A stretch of DNA of 64,000 bases. It comes from Buddleja alternifolia. Lineage: Eukaryota; Streptophyta; Magnoliopsida; Lamiales; Scrophulariaceae. Positions 45,554 through 57,298 of the stretch are shown piece by piece; position 1 is the first letter of the stretch; every line of letters begins with the position of its first letter. A program made the translations under genes and the position numbers. The stretch lies in NCBI GenBank assembly GCA_019426215.1, contig CM033396.1:23513101-23577100 (forward strand), read 5' to 3'. The notes below the pieces were generated by a model that was given only the letters and a program-made list of their open reading frames with translations, did no database searches and was not told where the DNA came from.

Positions 45554-47322
45554 TGTTAGGATTATGCCCTCCACGCCATAGAGGAATTAGATTGATTAGG
45601 GCATTTACCTTTATGTTGTACAAACTCTTATATACTTAATAAGGCATTGTTTTTGTTCATATCAATCTTGATGGCACTAATATTAGTATTGAACAAATAA
45701 GTCCCAAGTAATGAAGAGAGAGCTTCTACTCCTCAATGGTTCGGGGAGAAGGACACTAGAAGTATCAGTTCCTTGTTTACTTAAACTAGAGTTCGCAAGT
45801 TGAAGAGTCTTAATTAGACATTAAGACCAGACTTGTATGATGCAAGCTTTAACAAGGAGTATCGGTCGGTCACTTTGGATGGTGGGAGCTTGGTCATAGA
45901 TACATCAATGGAATTGTCATATTCAAACACGGCTCGCCGTAATTCAATCACATGGGTAATTACTCTTTGGCTGTCAATAATTGAATTACTGGCCATGGTA
46001 GTGTGTGTGAGCCTTAGACCTGAGAATTCACGAAGATTGGACTTGTGACACTGAATGAGTTATTAGAGTAGTAAGATCCAATTCACCCTTTGGTGGGATC
46101 AACCTCGAAGTGCAGTTCAGAAGGACAAGTGGCAATTGTTCGGTGATTGCCAATATAGAATTAACTGTCTCGGGTAGTAACGATTAACGTCCTATGCGAT
46201 CGTAGGTAAATGAAATTATAAGTCTTTGGCCAAAGCAGGAGAACTAACTTATGTATAGTACATAGGGGTAGTTCAGTAACTTCATCTTACTATGATTCAT
46301 AAAGCACATCATCGAGTCCTATGAGTTTGACATAATCCACGGCTCTCACTCAATCGGGATGTTACAGTGAAAGGCTTATACTCACAGGGTGTCTGTGGCC
46401 TAAAGGTTTGTATTGATCTATTCATTTCAATTGGGTTTCGATGTGAATCCACGAGACTGGCTAAGTGACACTCACATGCTTGATTTCCTCCCAATGCTAA
46501 TTGAGACGAACCTAGAGAGTCGCGCTTCAAAGGAATTGAGCGAAGAAAATTCATTCGTTGTCAAATATATAAAATAGGTAATTTGCTATTTGATGAGCAA
46601 ATTAATTTATTTGATTAATTGGATTAATGAAAATAAATTAATAAATAATTAGATATATTTTTTATGAACACATTAATTTATTTGATTAGTTGGATTAATA
46701 GAAATAAATTAATTATGATAAATAATTAGACTTATTTATTATACTAATTCTATTATTAAATAATTGGATTATTATACTTAGATACTTATTAATTAGTATT
46801 ACATTTTAATTAGACTAAAATATGTTGGAACTAATTAACAATTGAACTAAGTTGAAAGTCAACATAGCCCAACTTAGATGAGGTGGGGCGTGTGGTAGGC
46901 GTATGTGTGGGAGTTGGATGGGCTCAAGGAATTAGTTAATTCCAAGCTCATCACTCCTTATATATACCCTAACAGCCTGGTTCAGAAAACCCTAACTTTC
47001 ACAATTGACTTGACAGCAAAGAAAGAAGAGAAAAGTCTCTCTCTGCTCTCCTTGTAGCCGTCAGCCCTTAGAGTGTTAAAGGGTGGTGGATTTTTCTTCA
47101 AGCTTATTCCAGTGGGACATCTAAAGGCAGGAGTTTATCAATTGCTGCTATTTGGAAGATCCAGTTTTTGAATCAAATCAAAAAATTAGTGAAAAGATGA
47201 AATTTGATTTCATCTTCTTATTAAATTTTGAATTTTTTGAAAATTATTAAACCCCAAAAGTGATCCGATTGTGAATCCGGATATGTATTTAAGTTTCCGC
47301 TGCGCATGAACCAGGATTCACA
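45554..47322 (+). repeat. 5' LTR of Copia B
   Basis: TGTTAGGATTATGCCC to AGGATTCACA. It carries the uninterrupted site (ACATAGGGGTAGTTCAG, about 46260) that the hAT element disrupts in the 3' LTR. Confidence 0.88.
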
Positions 47323-47325
47323 ATA

Positions 47326-47340
47326 GTGGTATCAGAGCCA
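47326..47340 (+). other. Primer binding site of Copia B
   Basis: GTGGTATCAGAGCC four bases after the LTR; tRNA-iMet type, as in Copia A. Confidence 0.88.
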
Positions 47341-49078
47341 ACTTATGGATTTTAATAATTTTATGAGATGAATATGTTGGATTTTATGTTTATGATGAAG
47401 AATATGGTTAGATTATGATTTTTCATGGGTAGATTTATTTATTGAAAGTTAAATCTAAACCGTAATTTGATTGATTTATATTTTGAATATAAATTAGTTT
47501 TTTTATTGGATATGAAGTTATGCATGAACATGAATATGTGGTTTGAAAGTTTCTGAATTTCGTCTAAAAAAAATCGAGACGGCACGCCAACACAGCGTCC
47601 TGCTGGGGCAGGCCACCGTGTGGTCCGTACCGCAACAGTTTTGAGACCCGCGCAATCGGATCTCTCCGCGACCCACATATATATATATATTATAATTAAA
47701 CCGGGGTTGACTAGGCAGGTCAATCCATGGTTTCGAATAGGTCAACTCAATTTTTAAAATTAAATAAAATATTTATTTTAAAATAGTTTTAAAATTAATT
47801 AAAGGATAAAAGAATTTTTGAAATTAGTTTTATGCCTAATTTATTGGTTTTCAAAGTTAAAATTAATCCAAAGAAATTTATTTTGAATTAATTCTTTGTG
47901 GAATCAATTGAAAATTGATTCCTTGAGACTAAATTGGATTTATTATCAAATAGGATTGAAGTTGAATTAATTTATAAATTAAATTTAAATTAATTCAATT
48001 ATTTTCAAACCACACTTAGATTTTAATTTATTTCTTTTTGAAAGAACTCCAACATGTTAGCTATTTTTTATAATCTTTTGATACATGATATTGTGGGATG
48101 CCTTCCATGGACTAGATTTGGTTATAGGTTTTGTTTTCTGGGTTGTATCGGGTCTTTAGTACCCCCCAGTTTGTATTTAATTTTTGTAGGTTTATGTATA
48201 TGATGCATTTTTATCTATGTAATTAGAATAGGACCTTTTTGGAAGAAGATCTGCGTGGAGCTGGAAGACGTCAAAGTTGGGCATAGGTTAGATCTTATAG
48301 GTCCCCTAACCCTTGATTGAGCCATTGGCTTGACTCAATCTAGATAAGTCCATGGAAAGCATGTATGATAGAATTGCTAGGGGTTTTCTAGTTTTATAAT
48401 CCATGTATGCGCGCTATGAATGGATAATGGGTAAAGTGAGACCAATTAAACACAAAATTCTCCCATTGGATTAAATACTGAATTTATAATAAAAGGGAAT
48501 TGGATGTCCAGGCTCTCCATTAAACTTAGGAAAAATTGAAGTAATGTCAATATGCATAATTTCTTCCCAGTAAGTGGGGGTTATGCATTGCGACATTTAT
48601 TTAAACTTTCTAAGTGCATTAGGTGCCATTAATCGAAACAAATTTCACTACATATATTGACAGAGGGTTGCAAGATGGAATTCAATTGTTAGATTGATTG
48701 GAAGTTGATGGCCGCAAGTTCAGATAGATCACAACATATATATCGTTAAAGGGTTGCGGTCAGGTGATCTATGAGCCAAGTTAAAGATTGAATCGCATGT
48801 TAGACGATACTGGCAAGGATTGCCACTTTAATAAAATTAGTGAGCCATATATCATTAAAGGGTTGCAACTCACCAAATTTATTAAAGAACTCATTCACTC
48901 ACTACGAAGTCTTTCCAACGAGATTTCTTAATATTGCAGTGGGAGTGCAATGATTCAAAAAATGTAGTGGGAGCCAAGTGAAAATTCAAAGTCCTATATA
49001 ATTTTACTTGGTGTACAACATAATAACCTAATTGAATCTTTCTTTATTCTCTGCAGTTATTTTATTTTCTCTCTCAAA
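47341..49078 (+). other. Leader of Copia B
   Basis: AT-rich and noncoding, with a GC-rich island at 47575-47685 in the position equivalent to the structured block of Copia A. Later text (AAAGGGTTGC lines at 48660-48870) parallels the Copia A leader. Confidence 0.6.
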
Positions 49079-50048
49079 ATGGTTAACAACCCTTTTTCAA
49101 CATTGCATGCGAAAAACGTCCTCACTGGACCAAATTACATTGACTGGCTCATAAGCTTGAGGATTGTCCTAAGTTTAGAGTCCCTTAGCTATGTACTCGA
49201 AGCTGACAAACCCGCAGCCCCAGCTGAAAAGGCTAAGGACAATGAACATGAAGCGTACAACACTTGGTGTAAAGATGACATTCGCGTTAAGGGTTATATG
49301 CTCGACTCCATGAACAATGAACTGCAAAGATCCTAAGAGAACATGGATGACTCGAGGTCGATCATGATGCATCTCAAGGAGCTTTATGGAGAGCACGGTA
49401 GGACTGCTCGGTATGAGATATTGAGAGAGCTCTTCAGAGCTAGGAGGGGAGAAAGAGATAAGGTAGGAGACCATTTACTTAAAATAATTTCAATGATTGA
49501 GAGATTGGAAGCTCTCGATTTTTTCATAGACTTCCACCTTCAAACTGATCTCATCCTACAATCACTCCTTAGCTCATTTTCCAAGTTCATAGCGAACTTT
49601 AATACGAATGAAATCGAATGCACTGATTGGTGCCCAAGATCAAATGAAAGCAAAGGGAAAGGAGTCTGCTCTAGCCATCCTAACCTATGGAGGAACTTTG
49701 AGTTCTAACAAGAGAAAGAGAGGCAAGACGAAGAAGGGAGCATTGAAGGCTGAGGAAAACATAGGAAAAGGAAAAGCTACTAAGAATTACAGAGGGCATG
49801 AACCAAAGAAGACAGACATCTGCCTTTACTTCAAAGAGGCTGGTCACTGGAAGCGTGACAAAGTTAAAGGACGATACTGCAGCAGGTATGGAACTTTATG
49901 TTTTAGAAACTACATGTTCTATGACTGTATTCTCCACTTCATGGATTCTAGACTCAGAACCTAGCGCTCATGATTGTGTTTTGAAACAGGATCTAGAAAC
50001 AAGTAGGAGGCTGGAGGAACAAGAAGCGATGATCGATGTACAAAAATT
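49079..50048 (+). pseudogene. Copia B gag and protease start, frameshifted
   Basis: Gag begins at 49079 with MVNNPFSTLHAKNVLTGPNY and breaks at LDSMNNELQRS-stop (about 49336). It resumes from 49343 (IMMHLKELYGEHGRTARYEI, DFHLQTDLILQSLLSSFSKF), then switches frame near 49610 (MKAKGKESALAILTYGGTLS). The knuckle CLYFKEAGHWKRDK has lost the second Cys. The protease reads WILDSEPSAHDC, where D-S-G is expected. Interrupted by Gypsy C just after EAMIDV; the frame's partner resumes at 56199. Confidence 0.82.
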
Positions 50049-51515
50049 TGACACGCGAAATCCTAGCAAGTATACTAGGTCGTGCAAAGTAATAAAGTGG
50101 ACTATTTAGCCCGGGGTGTATCGTCTCCACAGGGACAATTGGATTCAATGCTCGTAATTGCTATATTACCTATTTCTAAGCTAAATCAATTTATAAGATG
50201 ATAGGTGTTTATACTATGAAAATAACTAAAGATAACTAAAATGATTATCAAGGTAATAAATCAAATGGGAAGAGGTGATTGGGTTATGATCCTACTATGT
50301 TCTATTCTATGTTTATGAACTCTCAATTATCCGGATTTTTAGAACGCTCTTGTTATGGCGAAACCCCCTAATGTATTTATTATTCAATCTCTTGAAATAA
50401 CAAGCCTATACTAGTTAACAACTTCCTATATCTCTATAGTGAAGATTGAATTAACTAACATGCATTTAGGTTCGAAGGAATTCCTTGTTTACGAAGATCC
50501 TACATTCAATCGGGTCATCTTATCACAAAAAACCACACAACGCAATCGATTCTATCTCTAGTCAATTGTTACGTTATGATGTTTGATTTTCGATCTCCCT
50601 TTATCTATCTCCTCTCGGTCTCAAGACAAAACATTTTATCAAACACATGGTGATCAAGCATATGCAAGCATTAAGCATAAAATCAAACATGTAACAAGAA
50701 TGTAATAAATCTGGAAATTAATCATTCATTAAACACAAAGCACCACAAAGTATTCACATAACCCAACCACAAAGATGCTTAGCTCATACTTACAATAACA
50801 AATGATTCAACAATTCTATAAGACATGGTTGATAACTAATCAAAGAGAAAGAGTTGAATTACTCCCTATTACAAAGTGTGAATCCAATCTTTGATGATGA
50901 AATTGATGATGATTAGGATGATGAGGATGAGGATGATGATCCTCTTCAAGCTTCCTTGGGTGGTGGCTGATATGTAAGGAGTCTAGGATGTGTTTAGGGC
51001 ATCTATTCCTCGTCCAAATGACCTGATGGTCTATTTATAGGCCAAGTCCGCTGCTTTGAACGCCGCGGCGTTGATGGTTGAACGCCGCGGTGATCAACAT
51101 TCTGCCTCTGAACGCCGCGGCGTTCCCCTGCTGCTCCGTATAGGTTTGGTAAAATATGCATAAATTTCTCTACCGATGTCGGATTGAGGTGATTCAAATT
51201 GCTACGCGAAGCTAAGACAACGGTCTACAATAGTGAAGAAGAAACCTTAGTCTGATTCGGCTGGCAAAGGGACGAAAATCGCATTTCTATATGAGCATTA
51301 TGTAAAATCTTTCGTCAACTATCTCATTTTGTTTCTTTCTTCAATTTCAAGCTCAATTTGGATCTCCTTTCTCGTCTTTCATGCGTAAATCAACTTGTAT
51401 TCTACAAAACAAAATCTATACCAATCAAAGCATTATGAGGGATAAAAAGTGATCAAAGTAACAATCAAATCATATTAAAATGGGGCATAAAATGCTGTAA
51501 AATGTGAACTTATCA
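50049..51515 (-). repeat. 3' LTR of Gypsy C
   Basis: TGACACGCG ... CTTATCA in the printed strand. Three copies of the GC-rich word AACGCCGCGG occur at 51059, 51081 and 51111; two form the perfect palindrome AACGCCGCGGCGTT. Confidence 0.88.
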
Positions 51516-53160
51516 ACTACCCCCCAACTAGGCTATGATCGTCTCGATCAATAAATGGCGAACAAATATTCATAAGTTCAGATTTTGCAACTTAGTTTGG
51601 GATCTTGAAAGGTTTTATGTCTCAATAATCAAGTACGTACACGAATTAAACCCTCGAAAATGATTATGACAAGTTACACTTTACCTAGAACACTCAACAA
51701 TTTGAAAGCCTCCAAAACATCTTCGATTCCATCTCGAAATCATGAACTCCATATCCATTTTTATGCCAAGAGCACACTTTAAATAAGCTTATGCAAACTC
51801 ATTAGATAATAAAAACATTAAAACACTTCAAAACTTGTTAACCTATCGGTGTGCATGAAATGTGAAAGTCAAGATCAAAAGGTCTTTTTGGCTTGTAACG
51901 TAAGGCTAGGTAATGGCTTGGACGGGAATATATGGATAAAGTGACTAAACTTAAGAAAGCATACAACTCAATATCATTGAGCTAAACACTCACTTATCAA
52001 CCGAACAAATCTCTACATCTTGTCACTTATCACTTTTAAATTTCTTTTTTTTTTCTTTTCTTTTCAAGCTCACAACTCCCAAACTTGTTTCTTTTGATAC
52101 CGGGGGCGTAATGATTCCAAATCCAATCAATTCACATTGAAGTCTAGTTCATAGCCTAGTCGAGAGCACAATTTTTTTTCTTTTTTTCTTTATATATCTC
52201 TCGACTATTTAACCAACTTTCAGTTCTTCATTTCATCCCCTCTTTTCACATAAAATCCAAACCTCCAATTTTTTTATCATAAGCAAGAACAACACCACCT
52301 TCTAAAGCACTAATCAATGAGCTTCGATACCCAAAACAAAGTGTATACCCAAATAAATATCAAATGATATGAAGTTCTTTGCTCTCTCAATTAGGAAATA
52401 GACTTTGTTTTACTTTTAGGCTAAAGGGTGGTTGGTGTGGCTTACGAAAGAAAGACGAATGGTGGTTTTTAGTGTGCTTAGCACACTCCATTCTTATCAA
52501 TGCAGCTCAAAATAAGGTCTAGAGATTATGTAATATAGTGAAGGCCAATTGTAAGGTTAAAGAAAATGAAAGATGGCCTAAATCATTTCATGACTTCGCA
52601 CACTCAACACACACTTCAAAGTTGACAAAATTGAAATTTTAATGCTTTAAATCCTCAACAATTCACATAAGCATCGCTAAAAAGGCTTTCACATATAAAG
52701 TAAAACAAAGGATTTCATCTTAGATGAAGTAGAGACAGTCAACGAATCATGCTCCAAGCAAAGGTATAACAAAACATGAATTTGAAATCATTGACTATCA
52801 CAGTTTTCTTTTCATCCCAAATCAAGTATGAAACTTAACAAATGAGTACAAGTTACACCATATCACCACATCACAATAAAATTAGGACGTCTACCCCACC
52901 CCCCAACTAATCTAGCACATTGTCCCCAATGAGCGAACATACAAATGTAAAGTAAAGGAAGGAAAGACGTCCCTGATGTTTGAAGCTAAGTGATGTCCAA
53001 AAAGCGAAAGAGCAACAAGGCGAAGAGTCTGACAATAAAGCCTAGCCATCTGTGAAGTTAGAAAAACAAGAAGAGACAAAAAGCATCATCAAAACAACTT
53101 AAAACACTTAAAACAAAAGAAACAAAACAAAAAAAAAACGGAAATGAAAGAAAGCATGTA
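51516..53160 (-). other. Noncoding 3' internal region and PPT of Gypsy C
   Basis: On the minus strand AGTTGGGGGGTAG abuts the 3' LTR (PPT, 51516-51528). A second PPT-like tract, TTAGTTGGGGGGTGGGG, lies at about 52894-52910. No ORF resembles pol. Confidence 0.65.
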
Positions 53161-53161
53161 A

Positions 53162-53201
53162 AACGTGGGTTGTCTCCCACGAAGCGCTTGTTTAAAGTCG
53201 G
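53162..53201 (-). promoter_or_regulatory. Conserved hairpin block (copy 2)
   Basis: On the minus strand GACTTTAAACAAGCGCTT, then stem CGTGGG / CCCACG with loop AGACAA, starting about 23 nt after the stop of the ORF at 53224. Matches the Gypsy A block at 37441-37480 with a compensatory T-A to G-C change at the second stem pair. Confidence 0.6.
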
Positions 53202-53223
53202 TAGCTCGACTCCCTTGCACTGC

Positions 53224-53616
53224 TCATGGTGGATCATAAGGAGCAATGCCAACTTTGTATAGATGAGTCTTTTTGTGCTTTTTCCAATTGCGTAAAGGCT
53301 TCTCATTTCCCATCACATTCACAAATCCTGAAAAACTAAGATATGAGCTCAGATTCACTTTTATAAAAATGTAATAAAATTGTAAATAACTAAAAGTGAA
53401 TTTTAAAGATGGGGAGTTTTCCATTGATGGTTTTAATAAGTATGTGGTCAGGCCTAACTCCCTGAGCCTTGATTCTGAAAACTTTAGTGGTGATATATCC
53501 CAGTGACTTGTATATCTTCGGATCTCCTCATTCTCAACCGTAGTATCACTTGGGTTCTTAGTGTATGCATCGAACGGGCCACTAAAGTTGTAAACTTTGT
53601 CTTCAACCTCCACCAC
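53224..53616 (-). CDS. Short ORF of Gypsy C, function unknown
   Basis: 130 aa beginning MVEVEDKVYNFSGPFDAYTK and ending KKHKKTHLYKVGIAPYDPP. The middle (about residues 73-95, FTFSYLQFYYIFIKVNLSSY) is hydrophobic and T-rich in DNA and may be an unspliced intron rather than protein. I do not recognise a domain. It sits 10 nt past the gag-tail ORF in a different frame. Confidence 0.4.
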   Translation of the reverse strand: MVEVEDKVYNFSGPFDAYTKNPSDTTVENEEIRRYTSHWDISPLKFSESRLRELGLTTYLLKPSMENSPSLKFTFSYLQFYYIFIKVNLSSYLSFSGFVNVMGNEKPLRNWKKHKKTHLYKVGIAPYDPP

Positions 53617-53625
53617 TCTAGCTCT

Positions 53626-54351
53626 CTAGTTATTGATGCACATTCTTAAGAAATCAAGAGATATGATGGTAGGTGGCGTTGGATTCTTGAATATTTCTAA
53701 TGCTTTTTCTTGGTCATTGGATGGAGTGGATTTTGGGATCCCTATGCTAAATTGAAGGTGCTCCAGTGATGTTGTATCTACTTCACCACACATAGATTCT
53801 GAAGGTAGTGCTGGTGTAGCAATGGGTTGTAGACAATGTAGTGTCGAATCAACAACTTGTTCAACTTCTGTATCAGATACCTCATCATTCTCCTCTGTGC
53901 CACTCTGAGAAGTGTCTGATGATCTCTCTGCCAATAAGTTGGAAAGTTGGTTGAGTTGTGTTTGCAATTCCATTATAGATGCTTCGAGATTTTGAGACCG
54001 CTCATCGTTCGACTTCATCCGCTCATCGTTCGACTTCATCCATTGGATCATCAACTCCTCAAAACTTGGGTCCCTATCACATTGTTGCTGATAATCCCCA
54101 TGGTTCTGAAAGTTAGCATATTCAAATTCTCCCTGCATTAGAAAGGGGGACCTATCTTGTTGCAGGTATGCTTGTGAATCTCTCATAACATAATAACTCA
54201 ATGGCAACTCTTGCTGACTTCTCCATCCGTGTTGACAATAATCGCTATGATGAGCGTCTCCACACCATGAACATAAATCTTGCACTCGACTCCCGTATTC
54301 GGCACCTTCATCCCATCCTTGTTTTGACGAATAAAAGTCATTGATGCTCAT
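53626..54351 (-). CDS. Gypsy C gag C-terminal-like protein
   Basis: 241 aa, MSINDFYSSKQGWDEGAEYG at the start. A knuckle-like CSWCGDAHHSDYC (C-x2-C-x3-H-x4-C) near residue 30 and a following ELPLSYYVM resemble the zinc-finger end of Athila gag ('CGEGH..D.C'). Residues ~100-140 form a charged coiled-coil-like stretch with a duplicated MKSNDER. The capsid core that should precede the knuckle is missing, so this may be a truncated gag that binds element RNA only. The ORF is open, which is notable in an otherwise non-coding element. Confidence 0.6.
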   Translation of the reverse strand: MSINDFYSSKQGWDEGAEYGSRVQDLCSWCGDAHHSDYCQHGWRSQQELPLSYYVMRDSQAYLQQDRSPFLMQGEFEYANFQNHGDYQQQCDRDPSFEELMIQWMKSNDERMKSNDERSQNLEASIMELQTQLNQLSNLLAERSSDTSQSGTEENDEVSDTEVEQVVDSTLHCLQPIATPALPSESMCGEVDTTSLEHLQFSIGIPKSTPSNDQEKALEIFKNPTPPTIISLDFLRMCINN

Positions 54352-54404
54352 CTATTCAAGAATAAAAATAAATAATAAAAAAAAACATAACAAAACAACA
54401 ACTA

Positions 54405-54645
54405 AAAAAAATAAAAACAGCAACTTAATAAAAAACAAAAACAGCAACTTAAAACACAAAACCAACAACTCAAAAAACAAAAACAGCATCTTGAAACACA
54501 AAAATAGCAACTTACAACACAAAAACTAGCAACTAAAAACACAAAACCAGCAACTAAAAACACAAAAACAGCAACTTGAAACACAAAAACAGAAACTTAA
54601 AACACAAAAACAGCAACTAAAAACACAAAAATAACAACTTAGTCT
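54405..54645 (-). repeat. Minisatellite in the Gypsy C leader
   Basis: About eleven imperfect units of roughly 20-22 bp with consensus close to AAACACAAAAACAGCAACTT, lying between the PBS and the first ORF. Confidence 0.85.
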
Positions 54646-54682
54646 TAGAATAGATAAGTGAATTACAATATTAAATAACGCA

Positions 54683-54710
54683 ATTGTCCACGGCAACGGC
54701 GCCAAAAACT
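54683..54710 (-). other. Primer binding site of Gypsy C
   Basis: On the minus strand TTTTTGGCGCCGTTGCCGTGG, a one-base variant of the Gypsy A PBS (CCGGGG to CCGTGG). Confidence 0.8.
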
Positions 54711-56198
54711 TAACACGCGAAATCCTAGCAAGTATACTAGGTCGTGCAAAGTAATAAAGTGGACTATTTAGCCCGGGGTGTATCGTCTCCACAGGGACAA
54801 TTGGATTCAATGCTCGTAATTGCTATATTACCTATTTCTAAGCTAAATCAATTTATAAGATGATAGGTGTTTATACTATGAAAATAACTAAAGATAACTA
54901 AAATGATTATCAAGGTAATAAATCAAATGGGAAGAGGTGATTGGGTTATGATCCTACTATGTTCTATTCTATGTTTATGAACTCTCAATTATCCGGATTT
55001 TTAGAACGCTCTTGTTATGGCGAAACCCCCTAATGTATTTATTATTCAATCTCTTGAAATAACAAGCCTATACTAGTTAACAACTTCCTATATCTCTATA
55101 GTGAAGATTGAATTAACTAACATGCATTTAGGTTCGAAGGAATTCCTTGTTTACGAAGATCCTACATTCAATCGGGTCATCTTATCACAAAAAGCCACAC
55201 AACGCAATCGATTCTATCTCTAGTCAATTGTTACGTTATGATGTTTGATTTTCGATCTCCCTTTATCTATATCCTCTCGGTCTCAAGACAAAGCATTTTA
55301 TCAAACACATGGTGATCAAGCATATTCAAGCATTAAGCATAAAATCAAACATGTAACAAGAATGTAATAAATCTGGAAATTAATCATTCATTAAACACAA
55401 AATATCACAAAGTATTCACATAACCCAACCACAAAGATGCTTAGCTCATACTTACAATAACAAATGATTCAACAATTCTATAAGACATAGTTGATAACTA
55501 ATCAACGAGAAAGAGTTGAATTACTCCCTATTACAAAGTGTGAATCCAAGCTTTGATGATGAAATTGATGATGATTAGGATGATGAGGATGAGGATGATG
55601 ATCCTCTTCAAGCTTCCTTGGGTGGTGGCTGATATGTAAGGAGTCTAGGGTGTGTTTAGGGCATCTATTCCTCGTCCAAATGACCTGATGGTCTATTTAT
55701 AGGCCAAGTCCGCTGCTTTGAACGCCGCGGCGTTGATGGTTGAACGCCGCGGTGATCAACATTCTGCCTCCGAACGCCGCGGCGTTGGTGATGAACGCCG
55801 CGGCGTTTCCCTGCTGCTCCGTACAAGTTTGGTAAAATATGCATAACTTTCTCTACCGATGTTGGATTGAGGTGATTCAAATTGCTACGCGAAGCTAAGA
55901 CAATGGTCTACAATAGTGAAGAAGAAACCTTAGTCTGATTCGGCTGGAAAAGGGACGAAAATTGCATTTCTATATGAGAATTATGTAAAATCTTTCGTCA
56001 ACTATCTCATTTTGTTTCTTTCTTCAATTTCAAGCTCAATTTGGATCTCCTTTCTCGTCTTTCATGCGTAAATCAACTTGTATTCTACAAAACAAAATCT
56101 ATACCAATCAAATCATTATGAGGGATAAAAAGTGATCAAAGTAACGATCAAATCATATTAAAATGGGGCATAAAATGCTGTAAAATGTGAACTTATCA
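54711..56198 (-). repeat. 5' LTR of Gypsy C
   Basis: Direct copy of 50049-51515. It begins TAACACGCG (G to A at the terminal TG) and carries one extra ~21-bp repeat unit with AACGCCGCGG, giving four copies (55721, 55743, 55773, 55793). Confidence 0.88.
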
Positions 56199-57298
56199 GC
56201 AGTGGACATAGTGTGGCAGCTACTCACATAGGATCTACTTTTGGACATTTACTTGTTTTAGATGATTGCCTTGTGTTGCCCAATGGGCTTAAAAACATTT
56301 GTTCTATTCCCGTATTAGTTAGACTTGGATACGATCTTCGACTTTTGAACAATGCTTGCAATATTTATTTTAGAAACAAGTTTGTTGGCTCTGCATCTTT
56401 AGTAAATGGTTTATACTACTTAAATGTCCAAAATAGATGTATTGTGGATACAATCACCAGGAAATGAGGTATGTCCGGGACAAACCAAAGACTCATCTAG
56501 CACTTAAGACTAGGTCATGCTAGAGAATACAAGATTCGCGAACTTGAGAAAAATGGGTTGATAAGCACATTTGGGTCGGACCCACTTCCCACCTACAAAT
56601 CTTGTCTCAAAAGCAAAATGACTAGGCCACCCTTCACAGGGCATTTTGAACGAGCCAATGAAGTCCTTGGTTTAATACATACAAACGTTTGCGGGCCTTT
56701 TTGGGAAATAGCTCGTGGAGGTTTCCAATACTTCATTACATTTACTGATGACCACTTTAGGTATGGTCTCATATACTTAATGAAGGATAAGTGTGAATCT
56801 ATTGAATGGTTCAAAGAATTCAAGGCTTGGTTGAAAAGTAAACTGGCAAACGTATCAAAACACTACGATCTGGTCGAGGTGGAGAATACATGAGTGCCAG
56901 ATTTGGTGAGTTCTTGATTGAACATGGAATTATATTACAATTAACTCTTTCAGCAACTCCACAACTCAATGGGGGTATCCGAGCGATAAAATAAAACACT
57001 ATTAGATATGGTTCAATTGATGCTCAGCTACACGAACTTTCCCATATCGTTGTGGGACCATGCACTGCTTACAGTAGCCCACATCTTGAGCGGGTGTCCA
57101 TCTAGATCTGCTCCTAAAACTCCTTATCAGATATGGAGTGGAAAGACACTAAATCTGAAACACATTAGGATATGGGGTTGTCCAGCCTATGTGAAAAAGA
57201 CAAAGATGGAGAAATCGAAAGATAGATCTTTAAAAGGTCGATTCGTTGGTTTTCCAGAAGATTCTGCAGGATACCTCTTCTACCTGCACTATGATTAA
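56199..57298 (+). pseudogene. Copia B GAG-pre-integrase and integrase, broken
   Basis: Resumes after Gypsy C with SGHSVAATHIGSTFGHLLVL and LVLPNGLKNICSIPVLVRLG. Then LRLGHAREYKIRELEKNG, the CLKSKMTRPPFTGHF region and the integrase. The first catalytic D is N (HTNVCGPFW) and the second is G (LRSGRGGEY); only the E remains (VSER, followed at once by a stop). Frame changes near 56480, 56870 and 56990. The C-terminal part reads [20 protein letters not shown]. Confidence 0.85.

Larger units (their letters stand above)
50049..56198 (-). mobile_element. Gypsy C: Athila-like non-autonomous element
   Basis: LTRs 50049-51515 and 54711-56198. Minus-strand order: 5' LTR, tRNA-Asp-type PBS, minisatellite leader, a gag-tail ORF, a second ORF, the conserved hairpin block, about 1.6 kb noncoding, PPT, 3' LTR. 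No capsid core, protease, RT or integrase. Its LTR ends and PBS resemble Gypsy A (tagtccactttattac, then GCGTGTCA), so they are related families. No target duplication: left flank is GATGTACAAAAATT and right flank is GCAGTGGAC inside the Copia B protease. Confidence 0.85.

Noticed and set aside
47439..47745. Overlapping ORFs (94 and 75 aa) in the Copia B leader
   Set aside because: They span the GC-rich island in two frames with no gag-like content and are not conserved in Copia A.
54402..54810. Cysteine-rich ORFs (FVFLVASF, CVLSCCF repeats) on the minus strand at 54402-54810
   Set aside because: They are translations of the A-rich minisatellite and PBS region, so the repeating cysteines are an artefact of the DNA repeat.
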